A stretch of 64,000 bases of DNA from Isoetes taiwanensis (lineage: Eukaryota > Streptophyta > Lycopodiopsida > Isoetales > Isoetaceae): positions 64,001-128,000 of the forward strand of contig JAJEKV010000520.1 in the NCBI GenBank assembly GCA_021234155.1. Reading direction: 5' to 3'. Position numbers and translations under genes: made by a program. The notes beneath the pieces are model-generated. The model made no database searches and had not been told where the DNA came from. It saw only the letters and a program-made list of their open reading frames with translations. Positions 1-10,870 of the stretch are shown one piece after another; the stretch's first letter is position 1, and every line of letters begins with the position of its first letter.

Positions 1-517
1 AATGTAAGGTAATTAGTCAGAAATTCTGAGAACTGATGGATCATGAAGAAACCTAGGAATACCTTTTTTGCTAAGGGCCTGCTTTTTCGACTTTGAGGGA
101 ACCGTATTTGCCTTTGAAACCACAGGGGATGAAAAAGAAGGGAAATTCGAAGCACCTGGTCACATATGGGATGAACCTGCAGCCAAATTTGCAATAATGG
201 AGCACAGGAAATTCCGTTTCAAGAATAAAAATTGTGGCATAGGATGCCGACCATCGAAATGCAATGCTGCTTCTCAAATCCGCTCTGCCATGCTCATTGT
301 CTTATGGAGTGGAATCTCCTAAGAGAATCAGAGATAATAGTCCGGCCGAACCAAGCTTAGAAGATCCGGCCGACCCAGCAGTCGGTTCCATTCTCATTCT
401 CTGCTTTCGAAACAATCGAAGGAAACAGGCCCCTTTTTTTCTTTTCTTTTTTTCCTCCAATGGAATGGACCTTGGGAGTGCCACCTCGTGGGGTGCCTTG
501 CCGCCTTCTCGCGCCGT
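1..517. other. Left-edge sequence, no gene recognised
   Basis: I find no recognisable domain on either strand. Short open frames exist (for example 68-322 on plus), but they overlap frames on the other strand and show no family motif or splice signals. The segment ends at the fold-back element. Confidence 0.4.
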
Positions 518-679
518 AAATATCGGACACTGACATGTTATACCCATGGGCATATCCGTGGTATATCCGTGTGTTTGACATGTTATAGCCACGCCCAAAA
601 AAAATACACGGCGTTTTTGTGGACTTAGCCGATTTTTTGCCATTTAAGGCTGGGTATAACATGTCAGTGTCCGATATTT
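518..679. repeat. Fold-back (MITE-like) element with 29-bp perfect terminal inverted repeats
   Basis: Positions 518-546 and 651-679 are exact reverse complements (29 bp), giving a 162-bp element with a 104-bp interior. The interior repeats part of the arm in direct orientation near 577 (GACATGTTATA). No coding potential and no clear target-site duplication are visible, so the superfamily cannot be named. A hairpin RNA precursor is an alternative. The inverted repeat is seen directly; the transposon origin is inferred. Confidence 0.7.
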
Positions 680-779
680 CTGGCAGGCCAGCTTTCTTTT
701 AAAGTTTTTTGACACGTCCTAAAAAAATTAAAGACATGTCATGTCACAATTAAATGTGTTCCTTTAGGGGCTTTAATTT

Positions 780-1020
780 TATTGGCGGCCAAGATTAAAT
801 CTTTTAAATCAGGGGCCTAAATCAAAAGCCCCAAATAAGGGGGCTGCGGGGGGGGCATCCGAGGTGGCTTCGTTTTGGCCGTCGATCTTAAAGAGCGGTC
901 AAGGCGGTGACACCACACCATTATAAGGGGGTGCTTATGATGAATTGAGGTGGCTACCCTAGGACCGTCGGATCTCAAATCAACTGGGCCGGCGGGAGGG
1001 AGGGAGGGGGGCGACACCTC
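780..1020 (+). repeat. GGGGCTTTT/AAAAGCCCC repeat module, copy 1
   Basis: This stretch holds phrases such as CAAGATTAAATC and AAAAGCCCCAAATAAGG, a GC-rich part with GGTGGC and GACCGTCGGATC, then GACACCTCGG leading into an AT-rich box. Diverged copies recur at 9090-9360 in the same orientation, and at about 21560-21860, 28230-28560, 46318-46540 and 54505-54735 in the opposite orientation. It has no coding potential. It looks like the outer part of a dispersed repeat family that I cannot classify. Confidence 0.6.
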
Positions 1021-1039
1021 GGCGTCTATGTATAAGGGG

Positions 1040-1110
1040 GCAGCTTATATAATTGTATATATATAACAGATATATATATACAAGTGATTGTACTATGAGG
1101 GAGTGTACAA
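1040..1110 (+). repeat. AT-rich box with TACAA-N4-TTGTA dyad, copy 1
   Basis: A run of alternating TA/ATAT ends in the 14-bp dyad TACAA-GTGA-TTGTA at 1079-1092, followed by CTATGAGGGAGTG. Related boxes lie at 3110-3150, 9530-9590, 28177-28210, 54438-54480 and 62588-62630. The box always sits at a junction between different repeat parts, so it may mark an element end or recombination point. Confidence 0.6.
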
Positions 1111-1125
1111 ATTTTGAGTCATTCA

Positions 1126-1892
1126 GTGAAGATTCTATAAAGATTCTCTAAGATTTTCAAGGCTTAGAAAAAAATTTCCTAGATTCTCGAAGATTTTTCG
1201 AAGATTCTCTTAGATTCTTCTACATTCTCTTGAGATTCTCACAGATTCTTTAAGATTCTCCTGAGTTTCCCCTAGATTCTCAAAGATTAACCAAATTTCC
1301 CTCTAGATTCTCCAAGATTCTATGTAGGTTCTCCTAAATTCCCATAGATTCTATGAAGATTCCCCTGCAAAACACCTCCCATGTGAAAGATTCCCCACGA
1401 TTCCACAAAGATTCTTAATATTCTACAAAGATTCCTCTAGATTCTCTAAGATTATATATGAATTTTATGTAGATTCCCCTAGATTCTTTTAGATATTATG
1501 TATATTCCTCTAGATTCCATTAGATCTAAGTACATTCCCCTAGATTCTCCAAGATTCCATTAAAGATCACGTAGATTCTGAAAGACTTTACGAAGATGTG
1601 CTTAGATTCTGCTAGATTTTCTAAGATTCTCTTAAGATTCCCATAGATTCCCTAATTTTGTTAAGATTCCTCTAGATTCCCCAAGTTTCTTCAAGATTTT
1701 ATCAAAATCCCCTAGATTCTCAAAGGTTTTATAGAGATTTGCTTAGATTCTTAAAGATTCTCTTGTGATTCCCATAGATTCCTCAAGATTCTATTGAGAT
1801 TCCTTTACAGTCTTTAAGATCCTATGAAAATTCTCTTAAATTTCCATAGATTCCATAAAATTCCAAGATTCCAAGAAGATTCTTAGTATTCG
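1126..1892 (+). repeat. Degenerate AGATTC minisatellite array, 10/10/11-bp subunits
   Basis: The block consists almost wholly of variants of AGATTCTCCT, AGATTCCCCA and AGATTCTATGT. Where order is well kept, successive AGATTC starts lie 10, 10 and 11 bp apart, a 31-bp higher unit. Each subunit starts with purine-rich AGA and continues mostly in pyrimidines. There is no open reading frame of note. The same array recurs at 2121-2570 and 9620-10285, and in reverse complement at 45475-46300. Confidence 0.85.
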
Positions 1893-2120
1893 ATCATATT
1901 CGCTTCAACTACGACGAACGATATCAAAGCACTACTCATTGGAAAGCTCTCGATGAGAGGAATCCAATGGCATAGGCCCCACCTTCATCCGACCCCTTTG
2001 CTGCAAGTTACGGGCCTTTGAATATAATTATTAAAAAGAAGCTTCCTCGAAATTCCTTTCATAAATGTTGGTGCCACCTCATTACTTTTTTATTAAATGA
2101 GGATGCCACCTCAACTCCTT
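1893..2120 (+). repeat. Post-array module, partial copy
   Basis: This starts at the end of the AGATTC array with TTCGATCATATTCGCTTCAA and continues through AAAGCACTACTCATTGGAAA and a passage with ACGGGCCTTTGAA. It breaks off at 2120, where a second AGATTC array begins. Positions 1531-2120 are repeated from 2151 onwards, so this is one half of a local duplication of about 620 bp. Confidence 0.65.
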
Positions 2121-2570
2121 TAATTCTCCTAGATTCCCCAAGATTCCAAGTACATTCCCCTAGATTCTCCAAGATTCCATTAAAGATCACGTAGATTCTG
2201 AAAGACTTTACGAAGATGTGCTTAGATTCTGCTAGATTTTCTAAGATTCTCTTAAGATTCCCATAGATTCCCTAATTTTGTTAAGATTCCTCTAGATTCC
2301 CCAAGTTTCTATGTAGATTCTCCTAGATCCCCTTAGATTCTATGAAGATTCCCTTAGATTCTTCAAGATTTTATCAAAATTCCCTAGATTCTCAAAGGTT
2401 TTATAGAGATTTGCTTAGATTCTTAAAGATTCTCTTGTGATTCCATAGATTCCTCAAGATTCTATTGAGATTCCTTTTTACAGATCTTTAAGATCCTATG
2501 AAAATTCCCTAGATTCTCTTAAATTTCCATAGATTCCATAAAATTCCAAGATTCCAAGAAGATTCTTAGT
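2121..2570 (+). repeat. AGATTC minisatellite array, duplicated block
   Basis: From 2151 this repeats the sequence from 1531 almost base for base. It differs by an extra block of about 52 bp near 2308-2360, equal to five 10/11-bp subunits. The size difference in whole subunits suggests gain or loss by slippage or unequal exchange in register with the repeat. Confidence 0.75.
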
Positions 2571-3110
2571 ATTTGATCATATTAAGCTTCAACCACGACG
2601 AGCGATATCAAAGCACTACTCATTGGAAAGCTCCCATGATGAGGAATCGATAGCATAGATAGCCCCCCTCTTTGCAGATTCACGGGCCTTTGAAGATAAT
2701 TATTAAAAAAAGCTTCGCCGAAATTCCTTTCATAAATGTTGGTGCCCCCTCATTACTTTTTATTAAATGAGGATGCCACCTCAACTCCTTTAATAAATAA
2801 ATTGCAACTTAATAAAAACTTAATGGCCAAGATTTCTCTTGCCCTTTTGATCAAGGGCGTAGATTGGCCACACCAAAGACACCTTTTAGGGACCTTCCTT
2901 GCACCTTCCATAAAAATGAAGGGCTACGATTTTGCCTTCCCCCCTTGATCCGATGGTTTAGAGGCATGGTGCATGCCCCATGCATGACCCCATGTAGATC
3001 CTAAGGCCATAGCTGTGCCACCTCATTGGCCCCCAAATAGACGGTCTAGATTGATTTGAATATGTAAACAATCCAAGGTACATCGTTTCCCATGGACACA
3101 TAGAATAATT
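2571..3110 (+). repeat. Post-array module, full copy
   Basis: This is colinear with 10286-10830. Shared landmarks are ATTAAATGAGGATGCCACCT, AACTTAATGGCCA, GACCTTCCTTGCACCTTC, the CATGCATGACCCCATGTAGA passage and ATGTAAACAATCCA just before an AT-rich box. It is non-coding as far as can be seen. The constant order array, module, AT box shows that these are parts of one larger composite repeat. Confidence 0.7.
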
Positions 3111-3560
3111 ATATATATATTATGATATATATATACAAGTTTTTGTACTATGAATGGGTATATGACCTATGGTTTACGAAGATGTGGAAGTAAAATCAAG
3201 GCTTATATAGATCAGTATCTAATATTATAGTGGAAAACATTGTCATATAGGTTTTATTCTAACGTATAATAATTTTAGAGAAGATTTCATGTAAATTTTG
3301 GCGTTCCTTCTATATGCTGATCATAATGTACACGAGAAATCCACTAATTTATTGTTGTCATGGGGTGAATTCATTCTTGTTTTTTAATCCACATCCTATT
3401 TGAGATTTGCTTTGCTTTCTCAATTACCTCAATTATCTTATCTTACAAAAGGGAGTATGTTCAATCACCATCTTGGAGATTCCACTAAACACTAATTATG
3501 TCATTTCTTAGCCAATTAGAAGATCCTCTTGAACTCTACATGGCCAAAAACCTATAGTTT
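3108..3560 (+). repeat. AT box plus body of the dispersed repeat
   Basis: The dyad TACAA-GTTT-TTGTA lies at 3134-3147, followed by CTATGAATGGGTATATGA. The next 400 bp match, in reverse complement and with divergence, the stretch running down from 28180 to about 27600. Shared phrases include ATAGATCAGTATCTAA, GGTGAATT followed by TTTAATCCACATC, and CTAATTATG followed by TTAGAAGAT. This gives two copies of the same body in opposite orientation about 24 kb apart. No family is recognised. Confidence 0.6.
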
Positions 3561-4276
3561 TTGTCACAAAGAAAAAATATGGCCACGTTGCAAAATGATT
3601 TTTAAGTAGCTCATTTCTGTATGGAAAATATTCTTGGTTTCTTCCTCCAAAAATAAAATAAAGTTTATTGTATATGACTAATAGCAAATGTTCTCAAATG
3701 GGTATGTGGAAGGCCTAATAGTGAATATATCTCTCAAGGAATACCTCCTGAGCCCGGCAAAGAAATAAGTGATATATATCTTTGTGAGAGTATAGTCGGA
3801 CAAAAGTTTTGAAATTGCCATATATTAAGCCATTTCTTTTATTAGCAAGTTCCTCCACTTGTTGAGCATATAATGTTAAGACACTAGGAACAACATCTAC
3901 ACTAGAAAATAATATCGCTTATTAGTTTTAAACCATTTAATCATTACATTTTTAAAACCACTTATCGGCACCAAATTCATTCGGTTGTTTGACAAATAAT
4001 GCTTGATTTAGAAGGCTTAATTTATCCTTTTTTTTTTTGTTTTTCCCATGAAGATGGATTGTGAGTGTTTTATGCTCACGCCGAGTTGACAAATAAAAGA
4101 ATAAGAATTGTGTTTGGTCATATTATGAGCTAAGAATCTAAACAAGCACAAAAATTTTACTACAACCAAATAAATTATGAAAATGTGTTTATTTTGACAC
4201 GAATAAAAAGTCACATTTTGTTGAAACCTTGAGCAAATGATATAGGATCCGTGAATCTCTTTCGACATCTTGTTGT

Positions 4277-4348
4277 CTTGCTAAATACAATTGCTTAGCA
4301 CAAAGGACATCTCTTGCTAAATACAATTGCTTAGCACAAAGGACATCC
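4277..4348 (+). repeat. 36-bp tandem repeat, two copies
   Basis: A 36-bp unit beginning CTTGCTAAATACAATTGCTT is present twice head to tail (4277-4312 and 4313-4348), differing at the last base. A third, diverged version without clear boundaries lies near 4360-4400. Confidence 0.8.
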
Positions 4349-7261
4349 AAAGATTCGTGGACTTGTTAAATACAATCGCTTGGAATAAAAGACATCTAGA
4401 CAAATTTTACTACATGTGGGAGAACGGAAGTATCAGACAGTGGCAAGCCCTGAATACGCTACTTTAAGGTTTCTGAATTTATGCAGTAAAACGAATACAG
4501 CAACGAATATATATAACAGTTAAAAGTCTATCATAGAAATGGTATTTTGATGCTTATTTCTAAGTGCAATCTCACGTATATTATCAACTTTCAGTTGCAT
4601 GTCAAAAAATGGAGTCTATCTGCACAAACAACCTACATGAATGATGTAGAGTACTTAAGCGCTCACTAGAAGAACGTGGCAATAGCCATGCAAACTGCAT
4701 TTAAGAACACATTTGTCCAACTTCAATAAATATTCAGACTTGTTTAAATTTACTACAAACATATGAGATCTACTAAAACTAGCAAGTGTCCAAGCAAAAC
4801 TAGCATCCGGCAAGACTAATGAGGTGAATATACATGTCTGCCATTTGTTGTAGCGGCCAGCAAAATTTCCAAATAAACAAAATGCAAGTCGTTCTCCAAA
4901 TTGCAATGCAACGAAACATTGTCTCTTGGACTACAAATGGTTGCGGCAAAATCACATGCAAGCCCAAATTGGATCTGTTGTATCAATTATATCAGGGCAT
5001 CTAACACTTTGAAAGTCCATTAAGTGTGCCTGGTAATGGAAAAATGGACTCTAAACTCGATAGTCAAGCCCAACGCCAGAAAGTCTTTCGACCTACATAT
5101 TCACTAACTGCATCCACTAAATTAGGGCCCAAAGCAAGCAACCACCGCAGTTTAAAACAGAGTCTCGAGATATGTGCAAACCTAGCATGAGACAAAGAAC
5201 CTAACAACATAATGCAAATTGCCGCCTAATTAATCTTCAAAATCCTACCTAGCGCCATAAGATACATTAAAAGCTGCTTTTGCACCAAGGCTAGGAAGAC
5301 ACTTTGCATTTGTGCAAGGCAAAGCCTAAACCAAATCAAAATCATTTTGAAAGCTTACCAAGTATAACCTCGCTAGCATCGCTCATCAAAAGAGATAATC
5401 AAAGATGGGTGTAGCGTAGTTTCGCCATCACCGCCAATGCAAAGACACAAAGACATGCAAAAACTTGAAAATTGAAGGCTTCACATCTCAACTTTAAAAG
5501 GCGGGCCACAAATACCGCATGGACATTATCGCCTCGGGATTTTCCGGTGTGGGTTTTCTTCAAGAACTGCTATTACAAGTAAAGGGTTTGATATTCATGG
5601 CATCCGTGAATTTTGCATATCACTCTTTTTACCATTCTCGCAATAAAGAGGCACAGAAGTTAAGTAATGCCACTAATTATAAGTAAATAAAAGTGTCTTT
5701 TGTTGCGCTCAAATGCAAACTTTGCATCAAAAAAATGTTACCAGCTTCAAAATGATCGGTGAGATCCTTATCTGCACATTCCCGACACGATTTAAACTCG
5801 AAGTCGCAAAACGATGGTTCACACAAGTCAAGACAAAAGGTGAAACCCTAATCTTAAGGGGAAAAGAGAGGATGGAATTTAAAGACTAGCAAGATTATCT
5901 TGAAGATGATTGTGAAATGAGGAGATCAAATCAATACAAAGAATCACAAATGTGCAACTTGGGATCAAGAAAAACTTTAGCTTCATGTGTCCAAAGACAA
6001 CATAAAATAAGAGGAAGGTACCACTCGCCTTTCAGGGGGCCCAACTACCTTAAGGCAGCTTTTATGAACTTCCAGCCCCTTTTAAATACCTTGCATGTGG
6101 ATATAGGAGCTCATTAAACTCGTAAGAAATGTGCTCAAACAAAAAGAAGCTGATTCAGAATTAAGGCAAACAGTGCTGACTTTTTTTTTGTTCCGGCACC
6201 ACTAAATAGTAATAGGAAAAGGGAGACAGAATGGTCCGCTTTCACTGGGGGCAATCAGAAAATGGCCAAAAAGGTTAGAGGAAAACAGAGATAGAAATGG
6301 AAATTCGGAATGGCGCCAAGAGAACTCACAACAACATGAGATGGATATAATTCCAAAGAGCCCAAGTATCCAAACATAGCATAAAGATCTTAAATAGAAC
6401 AATATTAAATTTTTATCTCCTACTAGAACATTACAATCTTATCTCCTACCACACAATCAAAGTACTTCAAAGGATTTGCTACATTCCCAACTTCATCACT
6501 TCTTTCTTTTTTAAAATTGCTGAATCGTAAAGCAGAATCTATTTAGAGGCAGAAATGAGACAACTATAAAGTTATAATAACTTTATATTGCATTTAAATG
6601 TCGCTTAAAGGAATGAAGAAATCCATGGTAGAATTAGAAACGAGGTAGTACAACAACGTCCCCTACATTGTCTGCATCTTAACAATTCCAAATTAGTGTT
6701 GGGTTTGAACAGGACTAATTAATCGGGATAGCTATCCTTGTATTATCATCTTTTACTTTTCACAAGACCGCTCAATTGCTTTGATCAAGAATCATACCGT
6801 TCGTAAAGTTGTTACCACTATTAAGACCCAGTCTCCATCAAAGTTGGCCTTAAAATATAGCCCATGATTTACCATAGCTGAACAGAACAGATGTTAAAAA
6901 ACTCTGAAGTAAGGTTCTAACAACAATTAAGACAGATGCATGTAAAGCCATGTAATGTCGAACCTGTAAGTTTGTAATATGCCCTTTGAACCACGGCATT
7001 ACCATCAACTAGTATCATTCTATCTTTTGTCGGGACTAAGTTGTTGTTTTCATCCTTAGCTCGGAATCAATTTCATCATATGGGAGGCTATGTGACGCGT
7101 GAGCACTTTGAAACCTAAAACAGATCAAGCATATTCATGTCCTTTAGAATTTACAAATCGTAAACTGCTTTATATATTGCTCACATTTGTAACCCTCCGG
7201 GTCGGCTCTAGATAATTGAGGGTTGCTCTATTCTCGATCATTATGCTTTGCCTCAGCCACC

Positions 7262-7845
7262 CTTTACAACATCGAGATGTCTAGACTTGCAAAATGCAAA
7301 ACCAAATAGCTACGCCTAATGAAATTAAAGCTATCCCAATAGGGAAAGCAATGGAACAATCCACAAATAGACGGCCACAAACCCCAGTAATAAGACATTC
7401 AATGCATAAAACCTGATAGAATTTAACATGACCATCAAAACCTAGACAATCAATGATTGGAATCATAAGGGCATTTGTAATAGCCGCTACCGGTGCAAGG
7501 GGACACATTCCAGAATATGGAAAAATAGCCACCTTTACAACATCGAGAGATGTCTAGACTTGCAAAATGCAAACCTGGCTGGTGCCGTTCGCAAAGTGCA
7601 AAACCAAATAGCTCGCCTAATGAAATTAAAGCTATGCCAATAGGGAAAAGGATGGAACAATCCACAAATAAGCAAAGATGGCCAATTTAACCCGCGGTAA
7701 TAAGACATTCAATGCACAAAACCTAATAGAATTTAACATGACTATCAAAACCTAGACAATCAATGATTGTAATCATAAGGACATTCAGAATACCGCCGCC
7801 ACGCAAGGGGGGACACATTCCAGAATATGCAAAAATAGCAAGGGA
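7262..7845. repeat. Tandem duplication of about 0.28 kb with a hydrophobic minus-strand frame
   Basis: The segment beginning CCCTTTACAACATCGAGATG is repeated from about 7532, with a short insertion near 7575-7600 in the second copy. On the minus strand both copies encode a similar hydrophobic frame (7281-7532 and 7450-7665) with phrases such as FPIGIALISLG. I do not recognise a family. It may be a membrane-protein exon fragment or chance coding in a duplicated stretch. Confidence 0.5.
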
Positions 7846-9089
7846 CACATTCCAAAGACCTTTTAATATTACATCAAAATTAAATGCCTTTACTTGCTCC
7901 TAAGAGATTATTAGATCGTGCAAATGTCATGTGATTTGATATTTACCAAATAGAATATAATGTTACATCATCTATCAGAGCTTTCAATGGAACATCAATG
8001 GACCTTGCAAAGAAAGAATGAAGTTAATTACCACAAAGATTCAATCGTGAACTAAAATTGTAGAAACTTTTGAATGTTTGCATATGCAAAATGGCCCCAT
8101 CCTACAACCTCGTTAAAAGCCCATTAGTTCCTTCTCCGTGAGTTAAATGAAACCGAATGGATATGGAAACTGAATGGACCTTGACAACGGATGCAAAAAT
8201 TATCATCCAAAATAATCATGCAAAATCGAACCGACCAACATCCAGCCAAGAAGACTAGAACCGAAAATGAATTTTCATAAAAGAAATTCGTGAATACGAT
8301 AAATAAGAAGAAAGATAAGGAAATCAGACATCAATTTTTAGTAGTTTTGTTGCCTTCAAGCTTTCTAAACGAAATGAGGGGCGGCGGCTTGACGGCTACG
8401 TGACACGGTGACCATTTAAAGGCATAGAAGGCCGGCTCCATATCTGAAAACCCGGAGTGATTGAAGACCTACACTAAACATATTCGAGATGCAACAGCCT
8501 TCACATTTCTAACACAATGAAGAACCCTCCCCGAATGAAGAGCTCAAAAATCCGCTTCTTTTTTTTTTTCCTTACTCTCCGAGAGGACCCTAGCTATGGC
8601 GGACCTCCTAATTGTGGCTCTAAATAACACTCTAGCAAATAATCGCACAAGGAAAAGAGAGGCAAGCCAAGTGTTCCGCGTTCTATTTTTCTCCTCACGC
8701 CAATTCACAATAATTAGCAATTAAATGCCTTGCCACACTGCCATCACCGCACCTCATAAAAAATTGCCATCTTCGATCCTTCCTTCCATTGTCAGCCTTT
8801 TTTCAGACTTTCTAGCCCCAACCTATTCCATAGGCGCAGGCGTGGGCAACAACCTTGTCGACACTTAGACCACTGGAACTCCTCCTATTTAATTCCCTTA
8901 TCAAGGTATACAAACCTATATCAAGTGGCTATGTCTCACCATTTATGGACCTAAAATAGACCTTTTAGATATGATAAATGCCTTTAACCTAAATTCACAA
9001 GGCTTTATCTCACCCATCGATCTCACACACCGCCAACCCAAGCAATGACACCTCAAGCTCCACCCACAATTGAATGATCTTTTTTCATT

Positions 9090-9360
9090 AACGGCCAAGA
9101 TCAAATCCCAAATTCGACGGGTAGAGATCAAAAGCCCCTAAATAAGGGCCTTTTGTATGAGCGGCCAAGATCAAACCCCCAAATCCAAGGGCTTAGATCA
9201 AAAGCCCCAAATAAAGGGGCCATTTATGATGGCATTTAATATCATTGACTTTTTGGATGACCTAGATCAAATCCCTAAATCCAACTACCACGTCAAAAAG
9301 CCCCAAATAAGGCAAGGCACCTTCCTTGCACCTTCCTAAAAGAAATCAAGGCCACGATTT
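9090..9360 (+). repeat. GGGGCTTTT/AAAAGCCCC repeat module, copy 2
   Basis: Three or four internal repeats of a phrase like GGCCAAGATCAAA...AAAAGCCCC(T)AAATAAGG follow one another between 9095 and 9320. This is the same module as 780-1020, better preserved internally. It leads into CATGCATGCCCC repeats and then an AT-rich box. Confidence 0.65.
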
Positions 9361-9393
9361 CTCACATGCCCGATCGGACGGCCCGGGGATGGG

Positions 9394-9430
9394 GTGCATG
9401 CCCCATGCATGCCCCATGCATGCCCCCCAT
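9394..9430. repeat. CATGCATGCCCC short tandem repeat with RY-type motifs
   Basis: GCATGCCCCAT is repeated about three times. Each unit contains CATGCA, the RY core known to be bound by plant B3-domain factors. Single versions of the phrase occur at comparable places in other copies (about 2965, 10690 and 21325), so it is a conserved part of the repeat family. A regulatory role is inference. Confidence 0.5.
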
Positions 9431-9524
9431 CAAATCCAGGGCTATTAATCGCTGACACCTAGAAAATCGACAGTCACGAGATGAATCTCTACCCACACTC
9501 AACCCCCCATAGGACCCATAAAAT

Positions 9525-9606
9525 AATTGTATATATATAAGAGATATATATATATATATATACAAGTGATTGTACTATGAGGGAGTGTGCAAATTTTGAG
9601 CCATCC
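9525..9606 (+). repeat. AT-rich box with TACAA-N4-TTGTA dyad, copy 2
   Basis: The dyad TACAA-GTGA-TTGTA lies at 9561-9574 after a long TA/ATAT run. It is followed by CTATGAGGGAGTGTGCAAATT, nearly identical to the box at 1079-1092. The same GGGG-module, AT-box, array order follows. Confidence 0.65.
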
Positions 9607-9619
9607 ACTTAACCCAAAT

Positions 9620-10285
9620 TTCTTCTAGATTCTCCAAAATTCTATGTAGATTCTCCTAAATTCCCATAGATTCTATGAAGATTCCCTGCAAAACACATCC
9701 AATTGAAAGATTTCATAAGATTCCACAAAGGTTCTTCTAGATTCTTAAGATTCTACAAAGATTCCTCTAGATTCTCTAAGATTGTATATAGATTTTATGT
9801 AGATTCCTTTAGATATTATGTATATTCCCCTAGATTCCATTAGATCTATGTACATTCCCCTAGATTCTCCAAGATACCATTAAAGATCATGTAGATTCTC
9901 AAAGACTTTATGAAGATGCACTTAGATTTTGCTAGATTTTCTAAGATTCTCTTAAGATTCCCATAGATTCCCTAATTCTATTGAGATTCCTCTAGATTCC
10001 CCAAGTTTCTATGTAGATTCTCCCAGATCCCCTTAAATTCTATGAAGATTACCCTAGATTCTTCAAGATTTTATCAAGATTCCCCTACATTCTCAAAGGT
10101 TTTATAAAGATTCGCTTAGATTCTTAAAGATTATTTGTGATTCCCATAGATTCCTCAAGATTCTATTGAGATTCCTTTACATTCTTTAAGATCCTATGAA
10201 GATTCCCCTAGATTCTCTTACGTTCCCATAGATTCTATAAAATTCCAAGATTCCACGAAGATTCTTAGTATTCGATCATATTCGC
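9620..10285 (+). repeat. AGATTC minisatellite array, third block
   Basis: The motifs and order match 1300-1890, including the passage with 10-, 11-, 10-, 10- and 11-bp spacings between successive AGATTC/AAATTC starts near 9625-9690. It ends at TTCGATCATATTCGCTTCAA, the same junction as at 1890. It is non-coding. Confidence 0.85.
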
Positions 10286-10870
10286 TTCAATTTGAAATGA
10301 GCGATATCAAACCACTACTCATTTGAAAGCTCGATGAGAGGAATCCATTGGCATGGGCCCCACCTTTATCCCGACCCCTTTTGCCAAATTTACGGGCCTT
10401 TGAAGACAATTACAAAAAGAAGCTTCCTCGAAAGTCCTTCCATAAATGTTGATGCCACCTCATTACTTTTTTTTTATTAAATGAGGATGCCACCTCAACA
10501 TCTTTAATAAAATAAATTGCAACTTGATAAAAACTTAATGGCCAGGATTTCTCCTCCCCTTTTTGATCCAAGGGCCGAGATTGGCCACACTAAAAAGCAC
10601 CTTTAGGGACCTTCCTTGCACCTTCTCTATAAGAATCAAGGGCTATGATTTTGCATTCCCCCCTTGATCCGACGATCTAGAGGCATGGTGTATGCCCCAT
10701 GCATGACCCCATGTAGATCTTAAGGCCATAGTTGTGCCACCTCATTGGCCCCCAAATAGACGACCTAGATTGATTTCAATATGTAAACAATCCATGGGTA
10801 CATCGTTTCCCATGGACACATAGAATAATTATATATATATATTATGACAAGTGGTTTGTTATATGCGAAG
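10286..10870 (+). repeat. Post-array module and degenerate AT box
   Basis: This is colinear with 2571-3150 through the CATGCATGACCCC passage and ATGTAAACAATCCA. The final AT box is degraded: after TATATATTATGA it reads ACAAGTGGTTTGTTATATG, so the dyad is incomplete. Beyond it the sequence is unrelated to 3160 onwards. Confidence 0.65.

Larger units (their letters stand above)
3561..9089. other. Intergenic sequence, no gene recognised
   Basis: I see no conserved domain, RNA gene or mobile-element protein on either strand. Open frames are short and lack family motifs. The only structures noted are a small tandem repeat at 4277-4348 and a tandem duplication at 7262-7845. Much of it reads like worn repeat or intron-like DNA. 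Confidence 0.45.

Noticed and set aside
1126-2570. AGATTC arrays as a CRISPR array
   Set aside because: There are no constant repeats with unique spacers. The whole block is short degenerate units, and the genome is a plant's.
1040-3150. The paired AT boxes at 1079 and 3134 as LTRs of a retroelement
   Set aside because: Homology is limited to the box. There is no TG...CA border, primer-binding site or polypurine tract, and no retroelement protein between them.
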